Under the pieces are notes generated by a model, which ran no database searches, had not been told where the DNA came from, and worked only from the letters and a program-made list of their open reading frames with translations. The position numbers and the translations under genes are program-made. Shown here one piece after another: positions 20,387-29,520 of a stretch of DNA of 64,000 nucleotides. This DNA is from Torulaspora globosa (taxonomy: Eukaryota > Ascomycota > Saccharomycetes > Saccharomycetales > Saccharomycetaceae): the NCBI RefSeq assembly GCF_014133895.1, contig NC_050729.1, positions 186,001-250,000 on the forward strand. The letters are read 5' to 3'. Each line of letters begins with the position of its first letter. Position 1 is the stretch's first letter.

Positions 20387-20400
20387 AAAAAAAAAAAAAA
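20387..20400 (-). terminator. Pol III terminator of tRNA-Asp
   Basis: Fourteen consecutive A on the plus strand, i.e. T14 on the tRNA strand, directly after the tRNA 3' end. RNA polymerase III stops at such T runs. Confidence 0.85.
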
Positions 20401-20401
20401 T

Positions 20402-20473
20402 CTCCGCGACGGGGAATTGAACCCCGATCTGGCACGCGACAAGCGCCCATTCTAACCATTAAACTATCGCGGA
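20402..20473 (-). tRNA. tD(GUC): tRNA-Asp (GUC)
   Basis: A 72-nt intronless tRNA on the minus strand. The acceptor arm TCCGCGA pairs perfectly with TCGCGGA, with G as discriminator. Internal promoters are visible: A box around TAGTTTAATGG and B box GGTTCAATTCC. The anticodon GTC is at 20440-20438, preceded by TT and followed by G. The sequence is almost identical to S. cerevisiae tRNA-Asp. Confidence 0.97.
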
Positions 20474-20979
20474 TTGGAAATTTGTTGGAAGGAAAAAGGA
20501 TTAATATGGGTATAGGCAACCTATATCGATTATATGATTCTAGAGCCGGTTATCCAGCTTGCCTACTATAGTTCCACGTAGAAGGTGGAAAAAGGATCCG
20601 GTTGGATAGTCATTAGAGAATCTTGATATCCAGGAGGTCCTGGATTCCATAAATTGAATGTGGCTTATTTAGTAATAAATTGTGTAATGACAGTAAGAAG
20701 TACTGAAGCTGCTTACGATACAGACCAACATTATAAAATGAAAGTGTCAGTAATTAAGAGCTTCGACTGTTGAGGAAGATCGACGCTAAATGACGGCGTT
20801 TAAAGCCGAATAGCTTTGTGTCTTTAGTCTGAAGAAAAGAAGCTGAGGTGCTTCAAAAGTGTCTTCGTCAACTTGATCTGCCATGAAAGTACTAGTCCTG
20901 CACGTGAAAAAGCTGGGATATGCATTAATGTATCGTGTATTTCAGCTAAACCACATAATACAACTAATTGAGTAGGCGA
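20474..20979. other. Intergenic between tRNA-Asp and PUT1 3' end
   Basis: These 506 bases hold the tRNA 5' flank and the PUT1 terminator region. I searched by eye for solo LTRs, which often lie upstream of yeast tRNA genes, and for C/D-box snoRNA signatures, and found none convincing. No coding frame stands out. Confidence 0.4.
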
Positions 20980-22449
20980 TTAGACATTTTTTGCTTCCGT
21001 CGTACTTGAAAATAGAGACTTTAAAATGGACTTCAATAATGGTAGCCCGTTATCCGCTCTCACAGCGTCACCGTTCTCTTGCAATCTTCTCAAAAGATAG
21101 TCCTTAGTCTCCAGTGGCGGACCCCATGGAACATACTTGATGATGTTCTTAGCATCGTGGTTTTTAATCAAATCGTAAGTAACGTTGTCTGCCATCCCGA
21201 GCAATTGAGCGAGCACCACATTGCTTTTACCAGATTGCAATCCTTTCTTCTTCAGTAGATTCGTTGCTAACATTTGTGAATGGTAGTTGTGGGACGCCAC
21301 CACTAAGTGGCCATAACTCGATTTCGAACCCTTTTCCAGCAAGTTTTCGATAACGGTAGTCATAACATTGTTATAGTTAAGATCAGAAGCTTCCTTCGTT
21401 GGCTGGATGATCGTGTCGCGCTTTGCTTCGGAGTGGATGTAGGCACCACGCACTAACTTGACACCCAGTTTGTAACCTTCTTCCTCAGCCCTCGCGTACT
21501 CAGCTTGCAATTCGGAGGCAGAGTCTGTTAGGTACAATTGCCAAGTACCAATGCAAGAGACGATGGGGCTATCCTTCGGATTAAACTTTTTGAAAAGCAA
21601 TCTTTGTAGTTCATAGACACCACCTTTTTGCAAATCATACTTTTCTGCGTCAATAGTGGAAACGAAAAATGGGGTCTTTCTTGATGGATACTTCTTCAAC
21701 AATTCTTGGTTCAGATCATAGATGACTTGTGTGATTGCGCTGCAATTTGTAACTAATTGATCGCGATGAGATTTCCATGCCTTGTCTTTAAAGTGAAGCA
21801 AGGCTTGACCCGGATTGGATACCAGCGCCGAAGGCTTCAAAGCGATATATCCCGGTGCAATATCATTGACATCAGTAGCGGTCTCCAACTGGGCCAAAAT
21901 ATTTGGTTTCAATACCTCATGGATAGATTTGATCGTTTCGTCAACGATATGATTGATGTCAATATTTTTAGTCCCCTCAGCATCTTCGATAGTCAAAGAT
22001 AACATCATATTTGAAATTCCACGCTTTTGCAAGCTCCTCCCGCACTCTCTTACTTCCGCAAAGTTGTCGCCACCACAGTACAAGGAGGAAATCAGCCATT
22101 TCACAAGGAACATCGGCACAAAGGGAAACACTTTAATGGCTAATTCTAGAAATAACTTGTTGATGGTAACACAGCCAATAACCGCAAGCGATAACAACTC
22201 CTTCTTACTCAAAGTCTTTAAGTAAGCCACGGAACTGGGAGGCTGCATCTGATCAAGCTGGGGAAATAATCTCCTATTCTGGGCATCGAAAACGGGTGGA
22301 ACTGCTCCGGCCGCGGTGTTCTTGGCTGCAGAGGTCTCAGACACATATCTCCGACCTACGGCACAGGAGCCATATATCATTGCTCTTGACGGAGCAAAAC
22401 CGGAACGAAGTAAGGCACTTTTCCAGTACAACTGAGACTTCAAAGACAT
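20980..22449 (-). CDS. PUT1: Mitochondrial proline dehydrogenase Put1
   Basis: A 489-residue FAD-dependent proline oxidase (S. cerevisiae 476), first step of proline use as nitrogen source, converting proline to pyrroline-5-carboxylate in mitochondria. The N-terminus ([20 protein letters not shown]) is a basic, serine-rich targeting sequence. The barrel carries the conserved [17 protein letters not shown] and, near the C-terminus, [20 protein letters not shown] (here [18 protein letters not shown]), which contacts flavin and substrate. The ATG at 22449 is the first in frame. Two Put3-type sites lie about 243-283 bases upstream, so induction by proline through Put3 is likely. Confidence 0.96.
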   Translation of the reverse strand: MSLKSQLYWKSALLRSGFAPSRAMIYGSCAVGRRYVSETSAAKNTAAGAVPPVFDAQNRRLFPQLDQMQPPSSVAYLKTLSKKELLSLAVIGCVTINKLFLELAIKVFPFVPMFLVKWLISSLYCGGDNFAEVRECGRSLQKRGISNMMLSLTIEDAEGTKNIDINHIVDETIKSIHEVLKPNILAQLETATDVNDIAPGYIALKPSALVSNPGQALLHFKDKAWKSHRDQLVTNCSAITQVIYDLNQELLKKYPSRKTPFFVSTIDAEKYDLQKGGVYELQRLLFKKFNPKDSPIVSCIGTWQLYLTDSASELQAEYARAEEEGYKLGVKLVRGAYIHSEAKRDTIIQPTKEASDLNYNNVMTTVIENLLEKGSKSSYGHLVVASHNYHSQMLATNLLKKKGLQSGKSNVVLAQLLGMADNVTYDLIKNHDAKNIIKYVPWGPPLETKDYLLRRLQENGDAVRADNGLPLLKSILKSLFSSTTEAKNV

Positions 22450-22691
22450 ATAATGGTCAATATTGGATAGACTAATGTTCACTTCGCTGTGTTTGTACTT
22501 CAAGTCGAATGGTAAAGCCTAACACCGAAAGAGCAGATCCGGTTCTTTCTTGCAATTGCGGCAAGCCTTTATACTTCCTCAAACGCTCTTCCCGATATCT
22601 AGTCAGCACTATCCTGAGTGGAGACTGGTCTCACCTGGTTATCACTTCCATCAACTTGTGTATGATATAGCCTTACCTCTTATCGGGACCT

Positions 22692-22707
22692 CGGGAATTG
22701 AACTCCG
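22692..22707. promoter_or_regulatory. Put3-type site 1 (CGG-N10-CCG)
   Basis: CGGGAATTGAACTCCG: two half-sites with ten bases between, the spacing bound by the Zn2Cys6 activator Put3. It lies 243 bases upstream of the PUT1 ATG. Confidence 0.75.
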
Positions 22708-22716
22708 AGAGCCAAC

Positions 22717-22732
22717 CGGGAATCCAATGCCG
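22717..22732. promoter_or_regulatory. Put3-type site 2 (CGG-N10-CCG)
   Basis: CGGGAATCCAATGCCG: a second perfect CGG-N10-CCG, 25 bases from the first and sharing the CGGGAAT left half. It lies immediately before the RRN5 stop codon. Confidence 0.75.
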
Positions 22733-22737
22733 AAAAA

Positions 22738-24246
22738 TCACGTGTTAGAATGCATATACCGCTTGATCATAGTGGTTGGAACCAGTGGAATTGGGCTCTT
22801 TATGTCTTGCAAGGTAGTATTTGCTTCAACCGTAAGCGGTGTTGTGTCGCCTGTGAAGTATGCTATCAGCCTGTGTTGATGCAAGCGCGACTCGCGCATG
22901 TCCGCGGCATCGAGAAGTTGCGTTTCCCAATCGCAGAGCTCCAACTCGAGCGGATTGTCCATTCGGTCGAGCTCATCGTCCTGCAAGAAATGATCCTCTG
23001 GCTGTTCTATCCGCCTTTTCTTATGCGGCGGCTTTCCGCCATTTAGCCTGTACAGCTTCTTGATGAGAGGGAGATCTAGTTCCTCGTCTGGGTGTCCAAC
23101 AGCTTCTTGTCTTGAAAGGGGCAGTCCTGTGACGGAGAAGCTTTCCAGCAGGGAAGGCACCAGGGAAGCCGTGAGAGATTTGCTCCTGAATAGCCTTCCA
23201 TCCTCGTCATGCTCCAAGTCAAACTTCTTTATAGTCCTCAGTATTGTTTCGGGCAGCGTTGGGGCATCGAAACCCTCTTGTCTTAGTAAATATACGGCGT
23301 TCACGATGCTCTCCTTGGTTACTACATGAGGAAAGTACTTCTTCGGATTGGAGAAGACGATTGTGCGGTCATCCGCGTTGGCCTCCTCTTCTTGTCCTCG
23401 AAATAGAGCCGTTGGAATGCTGACTTTCTCCATGTCGGTAAGGATTGCTGTAGTCAGAAGTCGTCTAGTGTACTCGATGCAACGTTGGGTCAGGAAATCC
23501 ATGGCGTCTTGCGAAAAAGGCAACGGCTGGTAACATGCTGGGGTCAGCTCCTCCGCCCTAGTTTTCGAGTATATCGGCATCCACCGCTTATTCCAGTTTT
23601 CGAAAGATATCAGGCCGCTTTCATCAGGTTCAGAATCCACGGCAGGCGTATCAGTCTCCAGCCTGACTCTCGCGCTCATTCTCTCTTCGAGGGAAACATA
23701 AAACTCATCCATCTCGTAGGCAATCGGTAGCTCAGCTCTCGACAGTATTCGGCGGAAGCTTCCTCCCAACGTCTTCAGACGGTTCAGGTTTTCTTTAAGA
23801 ACCCTGTAGTACACAAGAATCTCGAATTTGGACTTCGAAGGTAGCCTCTCCCGCCATTCATCCAATCCGTGAATCGAGTAGCGAGAGAGGCAATGGAAGA
23901 ACATAATCTTTTCAGCTACGCTCCAAAAGCTCCCCATCGATCCACCATTGTCACCGTCTCTCCTAGGTGTCTCCTCTTGGTACTCTTCGGCTGTCTGGTA
24001 GCGCTCGTCGTCGTAACTGTCGGCCGCATCGTCAGACTCAGACTCGGACTCCAGCTCCGAAACCGAAGCAGTGTCCTCTGTTTTCTTATTATCTTCGAAC
24101 CAGCTAACCTTACTGTCGATATGAATGTGCGATCCTTCTAACTCATAGTCGTTGCTGGCGTACGGGTCAAGAAATTGCTTCACTTCCTCGTTAAAAACAT
24201 CAAAATAGTCAGCTAATAAATCTCGACTCTTCTTCTCATTGACCAT
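22738..24246 (-). CDS. RRN5: RNA polymerase I upstream activation factor subunit Rrn5
   Basis: A 502-residue protein, longer than S. cerevisiae Rrn5 (363), a subunit of the upstream activation factor (UAF) that binds the rDNA promoter. The N-terminus has the family segment LLADYFDVFNEEVKQFLDPY. An acidic stretch follows, then a SANT-like region (GSFWSVAEKIMFFHCLSRY, then RLPSKSKFEILVYYRVL). The C-terminal part is divergent. The ATG at 24246 is the first in frame. An RRPE plus PAC pair lies about 93-118 bases upstream, fitting co-regulation with ribosome synthesis. Identification rests on the SANT-like core plus synteny (YLR141W). Confidence 0.88.
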   Translation of the reverse strand: MVNEKKSRDLLADYFDVFNEEVKQFLDPYASNDYELEGSHIHIDSKVSWFEDNKKTEDTASVSELESESESDDAADSYDDERYQTAEEYQEETPRRDGDNGGSMGSFWSVAEKIMFFHCLSRYSIHGLDEWRERLPSKSKFEILVYYRVLKENLNRLKTLGGSFRRILSRAELPIAYEMDEFYVSLEERMSARVRLETDTPAVDSEPDESGLISFENWNKRWMPIYSKTRAEELTPACYQPLPFSQDAMDFLTQRCIEYTRRLLTTAILTDMEKVSIPTALFRGQEEEANADDRTIVFSNPKKYFPHVVTKESIVNAVYLLRQEGFDAPTLPETILRTIKKFDLEHDEDGRLFRSKSLTASLVPSLLESFSVTGLPLSRQEAVGHPDEELDLPLIKKLYRLNGGKPPHKKRRIEQPEDHFLQDDELDRMDNPLELELCDWETQLLDAADMRESRLHQHRLIAYFTGDTTPLTVEANTTLQDIKSPIPLVPTTMIKRYMHSNT

Positions 24247-24338
24247 CCCATCAATTGGCCTCAGAAGCGGCTAAGGGACTCCAATTCACATCCTAATACT
24301 GGTTTGTAATTACTATCATATTTCCTTATAGTGTAAAC

Positions 24339-24364
24339 TGAAAAATTTCAGTCTACTCGATGAG
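24339..24364 (-). promoter_or_regulatory. RRPE and PAC-like pair between RRN5 and SLS1
   Basis: TGAAAAATTTCA at 24339-24350 matches the RRPE core and is near-palindromic. CGATGAG at 24358-24364 matches the PAC core. They lie in the 197-base divergent promoter shared with SLS1. RRN5, a Pol I factor, is the likely client. Confidence 0.6.
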
Positions 24365-24443
24365 TTAAGAGACTGAAGTCATCTCTGAAAAAGACAGCTG
24401 TTCTAAACGATTGAATGGTGCTTGGAGGTGCTGAATTCAGTTG

Positions 24444-26687
24444 ATGTTTGTCCCAAGACTTAGTCCCCAAGTGGCTTTTCGAAGTACCCGACAGCTTGTA
24501 GCGAATGCGAAGTTATTTTACTCGACAATACCGAAAGATGTCAGTGATTGTAGCGAAGAAACGAGATTGAAGACCGAACTTGATGCCGATGGCCCATTTC
24601 AAAACTCTGAGGATAGCATATCAGATCATTATCAATTGGCAGAGCGTGCGTTCGCCAGAACGAGAGGCAAGAAAAGGAAGCCTGCCAAGGCTAATATAGT
24701 CGTTCTTGATCCTAAACAGGCGGGATTGCTGAGAAAGCGGCGGACTCCTGGTTATTTTAGACGCCGGCATGAGCAGGAGAAATTGTCAGTCCTCGAAGGT
24801 GTAGAGCTCGGCGTTGTGTCAGACCGACAACCGAAGAGCAGACATGAAAGCGCATTAACCTCCAAATCAGCCTCCGCAGTAAGGTCTAACGACATATTTA
24901 GCAAGATTGAATCTCAGAGAAACAAACTACTCGTTTTCAAAAGTTCTGTATCTAAAGAGCAGGCCGTGAGGTCCATCAGATATCAAGAGCCGATGCAAAA
25001 AGCCGTTTCCAAGCGTAGATTTGAGCAGTTGGAGCAATTGCTCGACTCAGCGTATACGTTGCCGCAGCTGAGGGCGTACACAAAGGAGTATTATGGCGCA
25101 GCAAATAGTAAAATGACGAAAAGAGATATCATTCATCAAATAGTCACAAAATACTGGAAATGTGTTATCAACGATCAAATGAACGAGTCTGAAGACCTGA
25201 TCACAGAGCGGATCATAGATATTAGCACCCGAGACATGTACCTTTTGCTACTCACAAACAATGGTAAGATTCTCAACAACTTCGCTCGCATTGGGGCAAC
25301 ATTAGCCGTTGCCATTGACGAGAATATCCTTATTGTGCGTGCAACCAGGCCAATTATCAAATACGTTGAAGTTTCCTTGAACAAGATACTCTCTAATGTG
25401 AATACGGCCGTGCTACCTGTCAAAGATATTATCCTGAACCACACAGCAGGGAAGGTGCAGCCCAATAAAAATGAACAGGAATTGGTATCGATGGTGCAAA
25501 GAGAGAGTGCTGCTTATTTCGAGAAAAGACAGACCGAAGCCAACGAGAGGGATGGCGATTATAACATCTCAGCGTTTGGCGCAAAGAGGATTTCGAAAGC
25601 GAAAAAGCTGCTACTATGGGGAATTGATTATCACCCGCAACTCATTGAGAAGGTTGAGATGTTGAGTGAGGAATCTGCAGAGTCTTTCAGGAAATTTCCG
25701 TTCACGAACGTGGAAAGCTTAGACTGGATTAATAGAAACAAAGATTGGTACAGATTACAGCAGCCTATAGGCAAAAATTCGACAAAGGAAAGCTCAATAA
25801 GCCATTTCTCGGCCCTGCTTACAGATAAAAAGGTGGATCAGTGGTATGATTTTTTGGTCGGCGTCAACAAACTCAATGAGACACCACATTTGATGAAGTT
25901 ATGTACCGCCAGAGAGACTCAAAAGGTTTTTAGTCTCACGTTGGGACAAATTTTGGCATCAATGAATGGATCTTCAGAGACGGCCTCTACCATGTTCGAG
26001 CCGAAGGTGGCACAAGTTGCTTCAAAACTGCTCGAATTGCCACCATATGATCAGTCAACTTCGAAAGATGAGCTCTTTACTGTGGATCAACATGAATACT
26101 ATGTGCAGCTTAAGTTCATGCCCGACCTTTCGACGGTCTCAGCATCTGATACAAATGCTCCGCCTCTGGAACTGTGGTTCGAGCTCGATGACTATGACAG
26201 CGCCATAACAAGCACAGCCAGATGCATCATTCAACAGGAACAGCGCGCATTACTACTGCAGACTCCTCATTTGCCCAACGATTACCGGATAAACGTTGAC
26301 ACGATGGCCGAACTTATCGAGCCGTTTGAAGAGTCGCCAGAACGTTGGCTCGAGGATCAAGCCGGCATCAAGCAGTTCATTCAAGACGCGCAACTTACTT
26401 TCAACACTAGAAAGAAACTTGTCATACCCAACTCCGTTGACGTCAACCTGCCCTCAGTTGGCGCCAGCGGCGCCATAGAGAAATGCAATGTCAGATACGA
26501 TTACGTGAACGCGTGCTACCATAGGGTCTTGAGACTGGTCTATAAGGACAAATACATGGTTCAATTTTCCGATGTCAAGGCTGGCTCACTGGGTGGGCGC
26601 TATACACAGGTCGACTTCATCGGAGGCGAGGCGCTAAGTCGCGATGACTTCAAGCAATTCCTCACGGACGTTGCACAATCCTTCTAG
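24444..26687 (+). CDS. SLS1: Mitochondrial Sls1, coordinates mitochondrial transcription and translation
   Basis: A 747-residue protein (S. cerevisiae 643), an inner-membrane protein facing the matrix that links mitochondrial RNA polymerase and translation. The N-terminus (MFVPRLSPQVAFRSTRQLVA) is a basic presequence. The body has the helical block AYTLPQLRAYTKEYYGAANS and a C-terminal beta-rich region with VRYDYVNACYHRVLRLVYKD. I do not see an obvious long transmembrane helix by eye. The ATG at 24444 is the first in frame. Synteny (YLR139C between RRN5 and NHA1) supports the call. Confidence 0.87.
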   Translation: MFVPRLSPQVAFRSTRQLVANAKLFYSTIPKDVSDCSEETRLKTELDADGPFQNSEDSISDHYQLAERAFARTRGKKRKPAKANIVVLDPKQAGLLRKRRTPGYFRRRHEQEKLSVLEGVELGVVSDRQPKSRHESALTSKSASAVRSNDIFSKIESQRNKLLVFKSSVSKEQAVRSIRYQEPMQKAVSKRRFEQLEQLLDSAYTLPQLRAYTKEYYGAANSKMTKRDIIHQIVTKYWKCVINDQMNESEDLITERIIDISTRDMYLLLLTNNGKILNNFARIGATLAVAIDENILIVRATRPIIKYVEVSLNKILSNVNTAVLPVKDIILNHTAGKVQPNKNEQELVSMVQRESAAYFEKRQTEANERDGDYNISAFGAKRISKAKKLLLWGIDYHPQLIEKVEMLSEESAESFRKFPFTNVESLDWINRNKDWYRLQQPIGKNSTKESSISHFSALLTDKKVDQWYDFLVGVNKLNETPHLMKLCTARETQKVFSLTLGQILASMNGSSETASTMFEPKVAQVASKLLELPPYDQSTSKDELFTVDQHEYYVQLKFMPDLSTVSASDTNAPPLELWFELDDYDSAITSTARCIIQQEQRALLLQTPHLPNDYRINVDTMAELIEPFEESPERWLEDQAGIKQFIQDAQLTFNTRKKLVIPNSVDVNLPSVGASGAIEKCNVRYDYVNACYHRVLRLVYKDKYMVQFSDVKAGSLGGRYTQVDFIGGEALSRDDFKQFLTDVAQSF

Positions 26688-26754
26688 TCAATCTTTCCAT
26701 AACCATAGCGAATATATCCATGTATATATACAATTTACCCATTACTGCAGCTTT

Positions 26755-27291
26755 TCACTTCACATAGCGCCTCATGAAATCCTGGTGATACTTTGATTTC
26801 AGCAAATCATTCTGGTAGTCGGCACCGTTATCAGCACCTTGTGTGTTGGAAGCTTTGTGCACTCTGTTCCTACCAAAAGTCGTCGATTTACGCCAACTTC
26901 GCCCGCTGCTCGGCACAGGCGTCAGCTGGCTAAGTCCATCCTCGATCTTCACCATGGGCTCGCCTTTGTCGTTGATTTTGGCCCCTCTCCTCTCCTGTCT
27001 GATCTTATTCAGCTCCTGCAGCAACGCCTCTTGGTCATCGTCTTCTTCCTCGTCCTCCTCTGCTTCTTCCGCCGGCTCGTTCACACTACCGTCCTCTGAC
27101 GAGTCAACTTCGTCAGTCTTGGCCTCTGAGAGCTCGCCACCGACCTCAGCGTTGCGATCAGCCTTCTTGTTGCGCAGCTTCAGCTTTGTATGCCCCGGCA
27201 GCAGTCTGGCATGTTGCGTGCCAGTGGGAACATAGGAAGCACCTTTGGCTCCACTTCTGGCCTCCAGCTGGGGTCTGTGAGAAGTGGTCAT
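26755..27291 (-). CDS. CWC15: Spliceosome-associated protein Cwc15
   Basis: A 178-residue protein (S. cerevisiae 175), a component of the Prp19-associated complex in the active spliceosome. The invariant N-terminus MTTSHRPQLEARSGAKG is present, followed by HARLLPGHTKLKLR. A strongly acidic middle (EEAEEDEEEDDDQE) and a conserved C-terminal block (SWRKSTTFGRNRV, then KYHQDFMRRYVK) complete the family pattern. The ATG at 27291 is the family start. It diverges from NBP2 across about 98 bases, as in S. cerevisiae (YDR163W/YDR162C). Confidence 0.95.
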   Translation of the reverse strand: MTTSHRPQLEARSGAKGASYVPTGTQHARLLPGHTKLKLRNKKADRNAEVGGELSEAKTDEVDSSEDGSVNEPAEEAEEDEEEDDDQEALLQELNKIRQERRGAKINDKGEPMVKIEDGLSQLTPVPSSGRSWRKSTTFGRNRVHKASNTQGADNGADYQNDLLKSKYHQDFMRRYVK

Positions 27292-27389
27292 CGTAGCAGA
27301 TATCCTCTTGTTAGCCTTGATAGTGAGCAAGTATGGCTGTAGTCACTGATTCGCTGAGTCGCGCATTTATCATGGTTACAATATGAAGA

Positions 27390-28139
27390 ATGCTCCTACA
27401 CAAGACATTACTGGAACGACCAACAGCTGCCATGCCTGTTCAAACACATGCGGATAGGACACTATCGACGTCTGGTGAGCCAGCTTCGAGAGCTAAGTAC
27501 TTCGATCAGTCGCCTGAGGACCATGACACTTGCGAGAAGCTCGAGAACGAGGAACCCGATCAGTTGGATGACACTTCAGAAGGATATATATCGACCAAGG
27601 ACTTTGCATATGATCAGTCGAACCCACTACATCACGGCTATCTGCAGGGCGCAGAGGATTACTACGACGAAGAGGATATGATGTGCGACGGAGATGAGGA
27701 TATCAATGAAGACCAAGGCAAGAGGCAGAGCATCATACTTCCCAAGGATTACCTGATAAACCAGCTGGCGGTTGCCCTGTACGATTTTGAGCCCGAGAAC
27801 GATAACGAGCTTGGTCTGAGAGAGGGCGATGTGGTGTTCATCAGCTATAGACATGGGCAAGGCTGGCTGGTGGCAGAAAACCAGGAGAGGACCAAGACGG
27901 GTTTGGTACCGGAAGACTTTGTAACGTATCTGGAAGACAGCGATGATGGCGAAGAAACGGCAGAGACCGCACGGCCATTCTATCTGACTCAATTCATCAC
28001 GCAGGGCATGAACTCTGCAACTGGCACCGAGGACGCTAGGAATTATGACGATGATGATCATGAGGATGACGAAGAATGGGAGGACGTTGACCACCTGGAG
28101 GAGGAAATCGCCGATAAACTCAATATAAGCAATAAATAG
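27390..28139 (+). CDS. NBP2: SH3 adaptor protein Nbp2
   Basis: A 249-residue adaptor (S. cerevisiae 236) that recruits the phosphatase Ptc1 to MAP-kinase modules such as Hog1 and the cell-wall pathway. An acidic N-terminus with the family segment GYISTKDFAYDQSNPLHHGY precedes a single SH3 domain (about 124-186; AVALYDFEPENDNELGL, then GWLVAEN and GLVPEDFV). The C-terminus is acidic. The ATG at 27390 is the first in frame; a second at codon 15 (MPVQTHADRT) is also possible. Identification is secure. Confidence 0.94.
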   Translation: MLLHKTLLERPTAAMPVQTHADRTLSTSGEPASRAKYFDQSPEDHDTCEKLENEEPDQLDDTSEGYISTKDFAYDQSNPLHHGYLQGAEDYYDEEDMMCDGDEDINEDQGKRQSIILPKDYLINQLAVALYDFEPENDNELGLREGDVVFISYRHGQGWLVAENQERTKTGLVPEDFVTYLEDSDDGEETAETARPFYLTQFITQGMNSATGTEDARNYDDDDHEDDEEWEDVDHLEEEIADKLNISNK

Positions 28140-28216
28140 CTGATGCAGGTTCACATAGCAATGATCGAATGGAATACAAAGTCGTTTTTTAAAGAGTTAT
28201 TTGATTACCTCGGCCA

Positions 28217-29419
28217 TTATATATCTTCATTGCATAACTCATCGAGCATGGCGTCTGGGTCGCGGATATCGGCGCCATCAGCGCCTTTCCTGACAGCAGC
28301 AAGCTCTTGGTCACTTAGCGGGCCGCCTAGTTCGTCTAAGATCTCTTCGGTGCCCGCTACCAACTCGTAAGTAAGCTCGTCCATTGCCCCCACATTTTGG
28401 CCCAGCCTGAATGCAAAGCTCAACGCTATCTTTGCCTCGTGAATTGTTTCGCTTAGACTTTCGTTGTTCAGGTCAAGACTCAGCTCTTTGAAATGCTGGT
28501 TAAACTCGAGCATATTCTCCGGCTTCACGACGACATCCGGGTTTGTCAATTTGAACATCTCCATCTTGCTTATCATATAATAAGTGAACCCTTGCAGGTA
28601 GTAAGCTTCCAAGTTATCCTCGTCAATGTCTGTGACCACGTTGAGAATATTCAAAGATATATCATAGAGCCCCATTTCGATGCACATCTTGGCCAGCGAT
28701 AACAGCGGCTGCAACAGCTGGACATGCTCCTCGTAGCTGGATGCCTCCATGGCTTTTGATCTTCTCTCAATATCCTGTCTTTTGATCTCGAAGAAATTCC
28801 ACGACTGAGTGAACGCTTCGATGGCCTCCGCGAATCTTTGCTGCGAGATCCTGACCGATCCAAGCATCGACCAAACTTCTGGCGACTTACCGTCACTAAT
28901 CTCCATAGCTTTCCCCAGCAATTCCTCGCATTGTGTCTCTGCTTCAGCTTCCATGCACAAATCCGTCATCCATATCTCGATCATTGACAGAAGCCCACTA
29001 ACTATTTTATCCGTCTGCTCTTGGTTAAGCTCTTCGCCAGCTTCCTTTGAAATATTCTCGATACCCTGTAGCAATATACTTAAGCCCGTCTGACCACCTG
29101 TTGCCTGTCCTAAAGTGAAGAACTTCTCCGAACCGCCCTGTTTGCCATCAGCATCGAGTTCGCAAGCCCTCGATAATAACGGATATGCCTTCTCCAATTG
29201 ACCATCATCAAGATAAGCATCAGCGAATGCTTGAATCAACGAGACGTTGTCCGTGCTACTTAGTGACTTTTTGAAAGGCTTAAGTTTCTGCAATGCTTCT
29301 TTAACATTGTGCTCACACAACGCCTTCTTGGCCTCCCTTATACATGTGTCGACCTCACCCATCGAATGGAAAACTTCAAGCGAGCCAAGATGAATTGCGT
29401 CACTGATCTCTCTACTCAT
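28217..29419 (-). CDS. ACL4: Rpl4 assembly chaperone Acl4 (TPR protein)
   Basis: A 400-residue tetratricopeptide protein (S. cerevisiae 387), the dedicated chaperone that captures nascent ribosomal protein L4 and escorts it to the nucleus. Helical repeat pairs run through the whole chain, for example SWNFFEIKRQDIERRSKAME and NILNVVTDIDEDNLEAYYLQ. The C-terminus is acidic (DPDAMLDELCNEDI), as in the family. The upstream region holds a perfect PAC element and an RRPE core, matching a ribosome-assembly role. Strand and place match YDR161W. Confidence 0.92.
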   Translation of the reverse strand: MSREISDAIHLGSLEVFHSMGEVDTCIREAKKALCEHNVKEALQKLKPFKKSLSSTDNVSLIQAFADAYLDDGQLEKAYPLLSRACELDADGKQGGSEKFFTLGQATGGQTGLSILLQGIENISKEAGEELNQEQTDKIVSGLLSMIEIWMTDLCMEAEAETQCEELLGKAMEISDGKSPEVWSMLGSVRISQQRFAEAIEAFTQSWNFFEIKRQDIERRSKAMEASSYEEHVQLLQPLLSLAKMCIEMGLYDISLNILNVVTDIDEDNLEAYYLQGFTYYMISKMEMFKLTNPDVVVKPENMLEFNQHFKELSLDLNNESLSETIHEAKIALSFAFRLGQNVGAMDELTYELVAGTEEILDELGGPLSDQELAAVRKGADGADIRDPDAMLDELCNEDI

Positions 29420-29433
29420 TAGCCTTAGCTCAT

Positions 29434-29464
29434 CTCATCGCATGCTGCTTTATCTAATTTTTCA
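29434..29464 (-). promoter_or_regulatory. PAC and RRPE pair upstream of ACL4
   Basis: CTCATCGC at 29434-29441 (GCGATGAG on the minus strand) is a perfect PAC. AATTTTTCA at 29456-29464 is an RRPE core on the minus strand. The pair lies 15-45 bases before the ACL4 ATG, unusually close to it. Confidence 0.6.
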
Positions 29465-29520
29465 CTATAAGGGTCACCCGCCTTTACCGAACAACTGGTA
29501 TAGCTAATGAGAGTTGAAGA

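Noticed and set aside
22683..22712. tRNA-like T-arm with a B-box-like GTTCAATTCC on the minus strand.
   Set aside because: No acceptor stem, A box or proper 7-base loop can be built; the resemblance comes from the Put3 palindromes.
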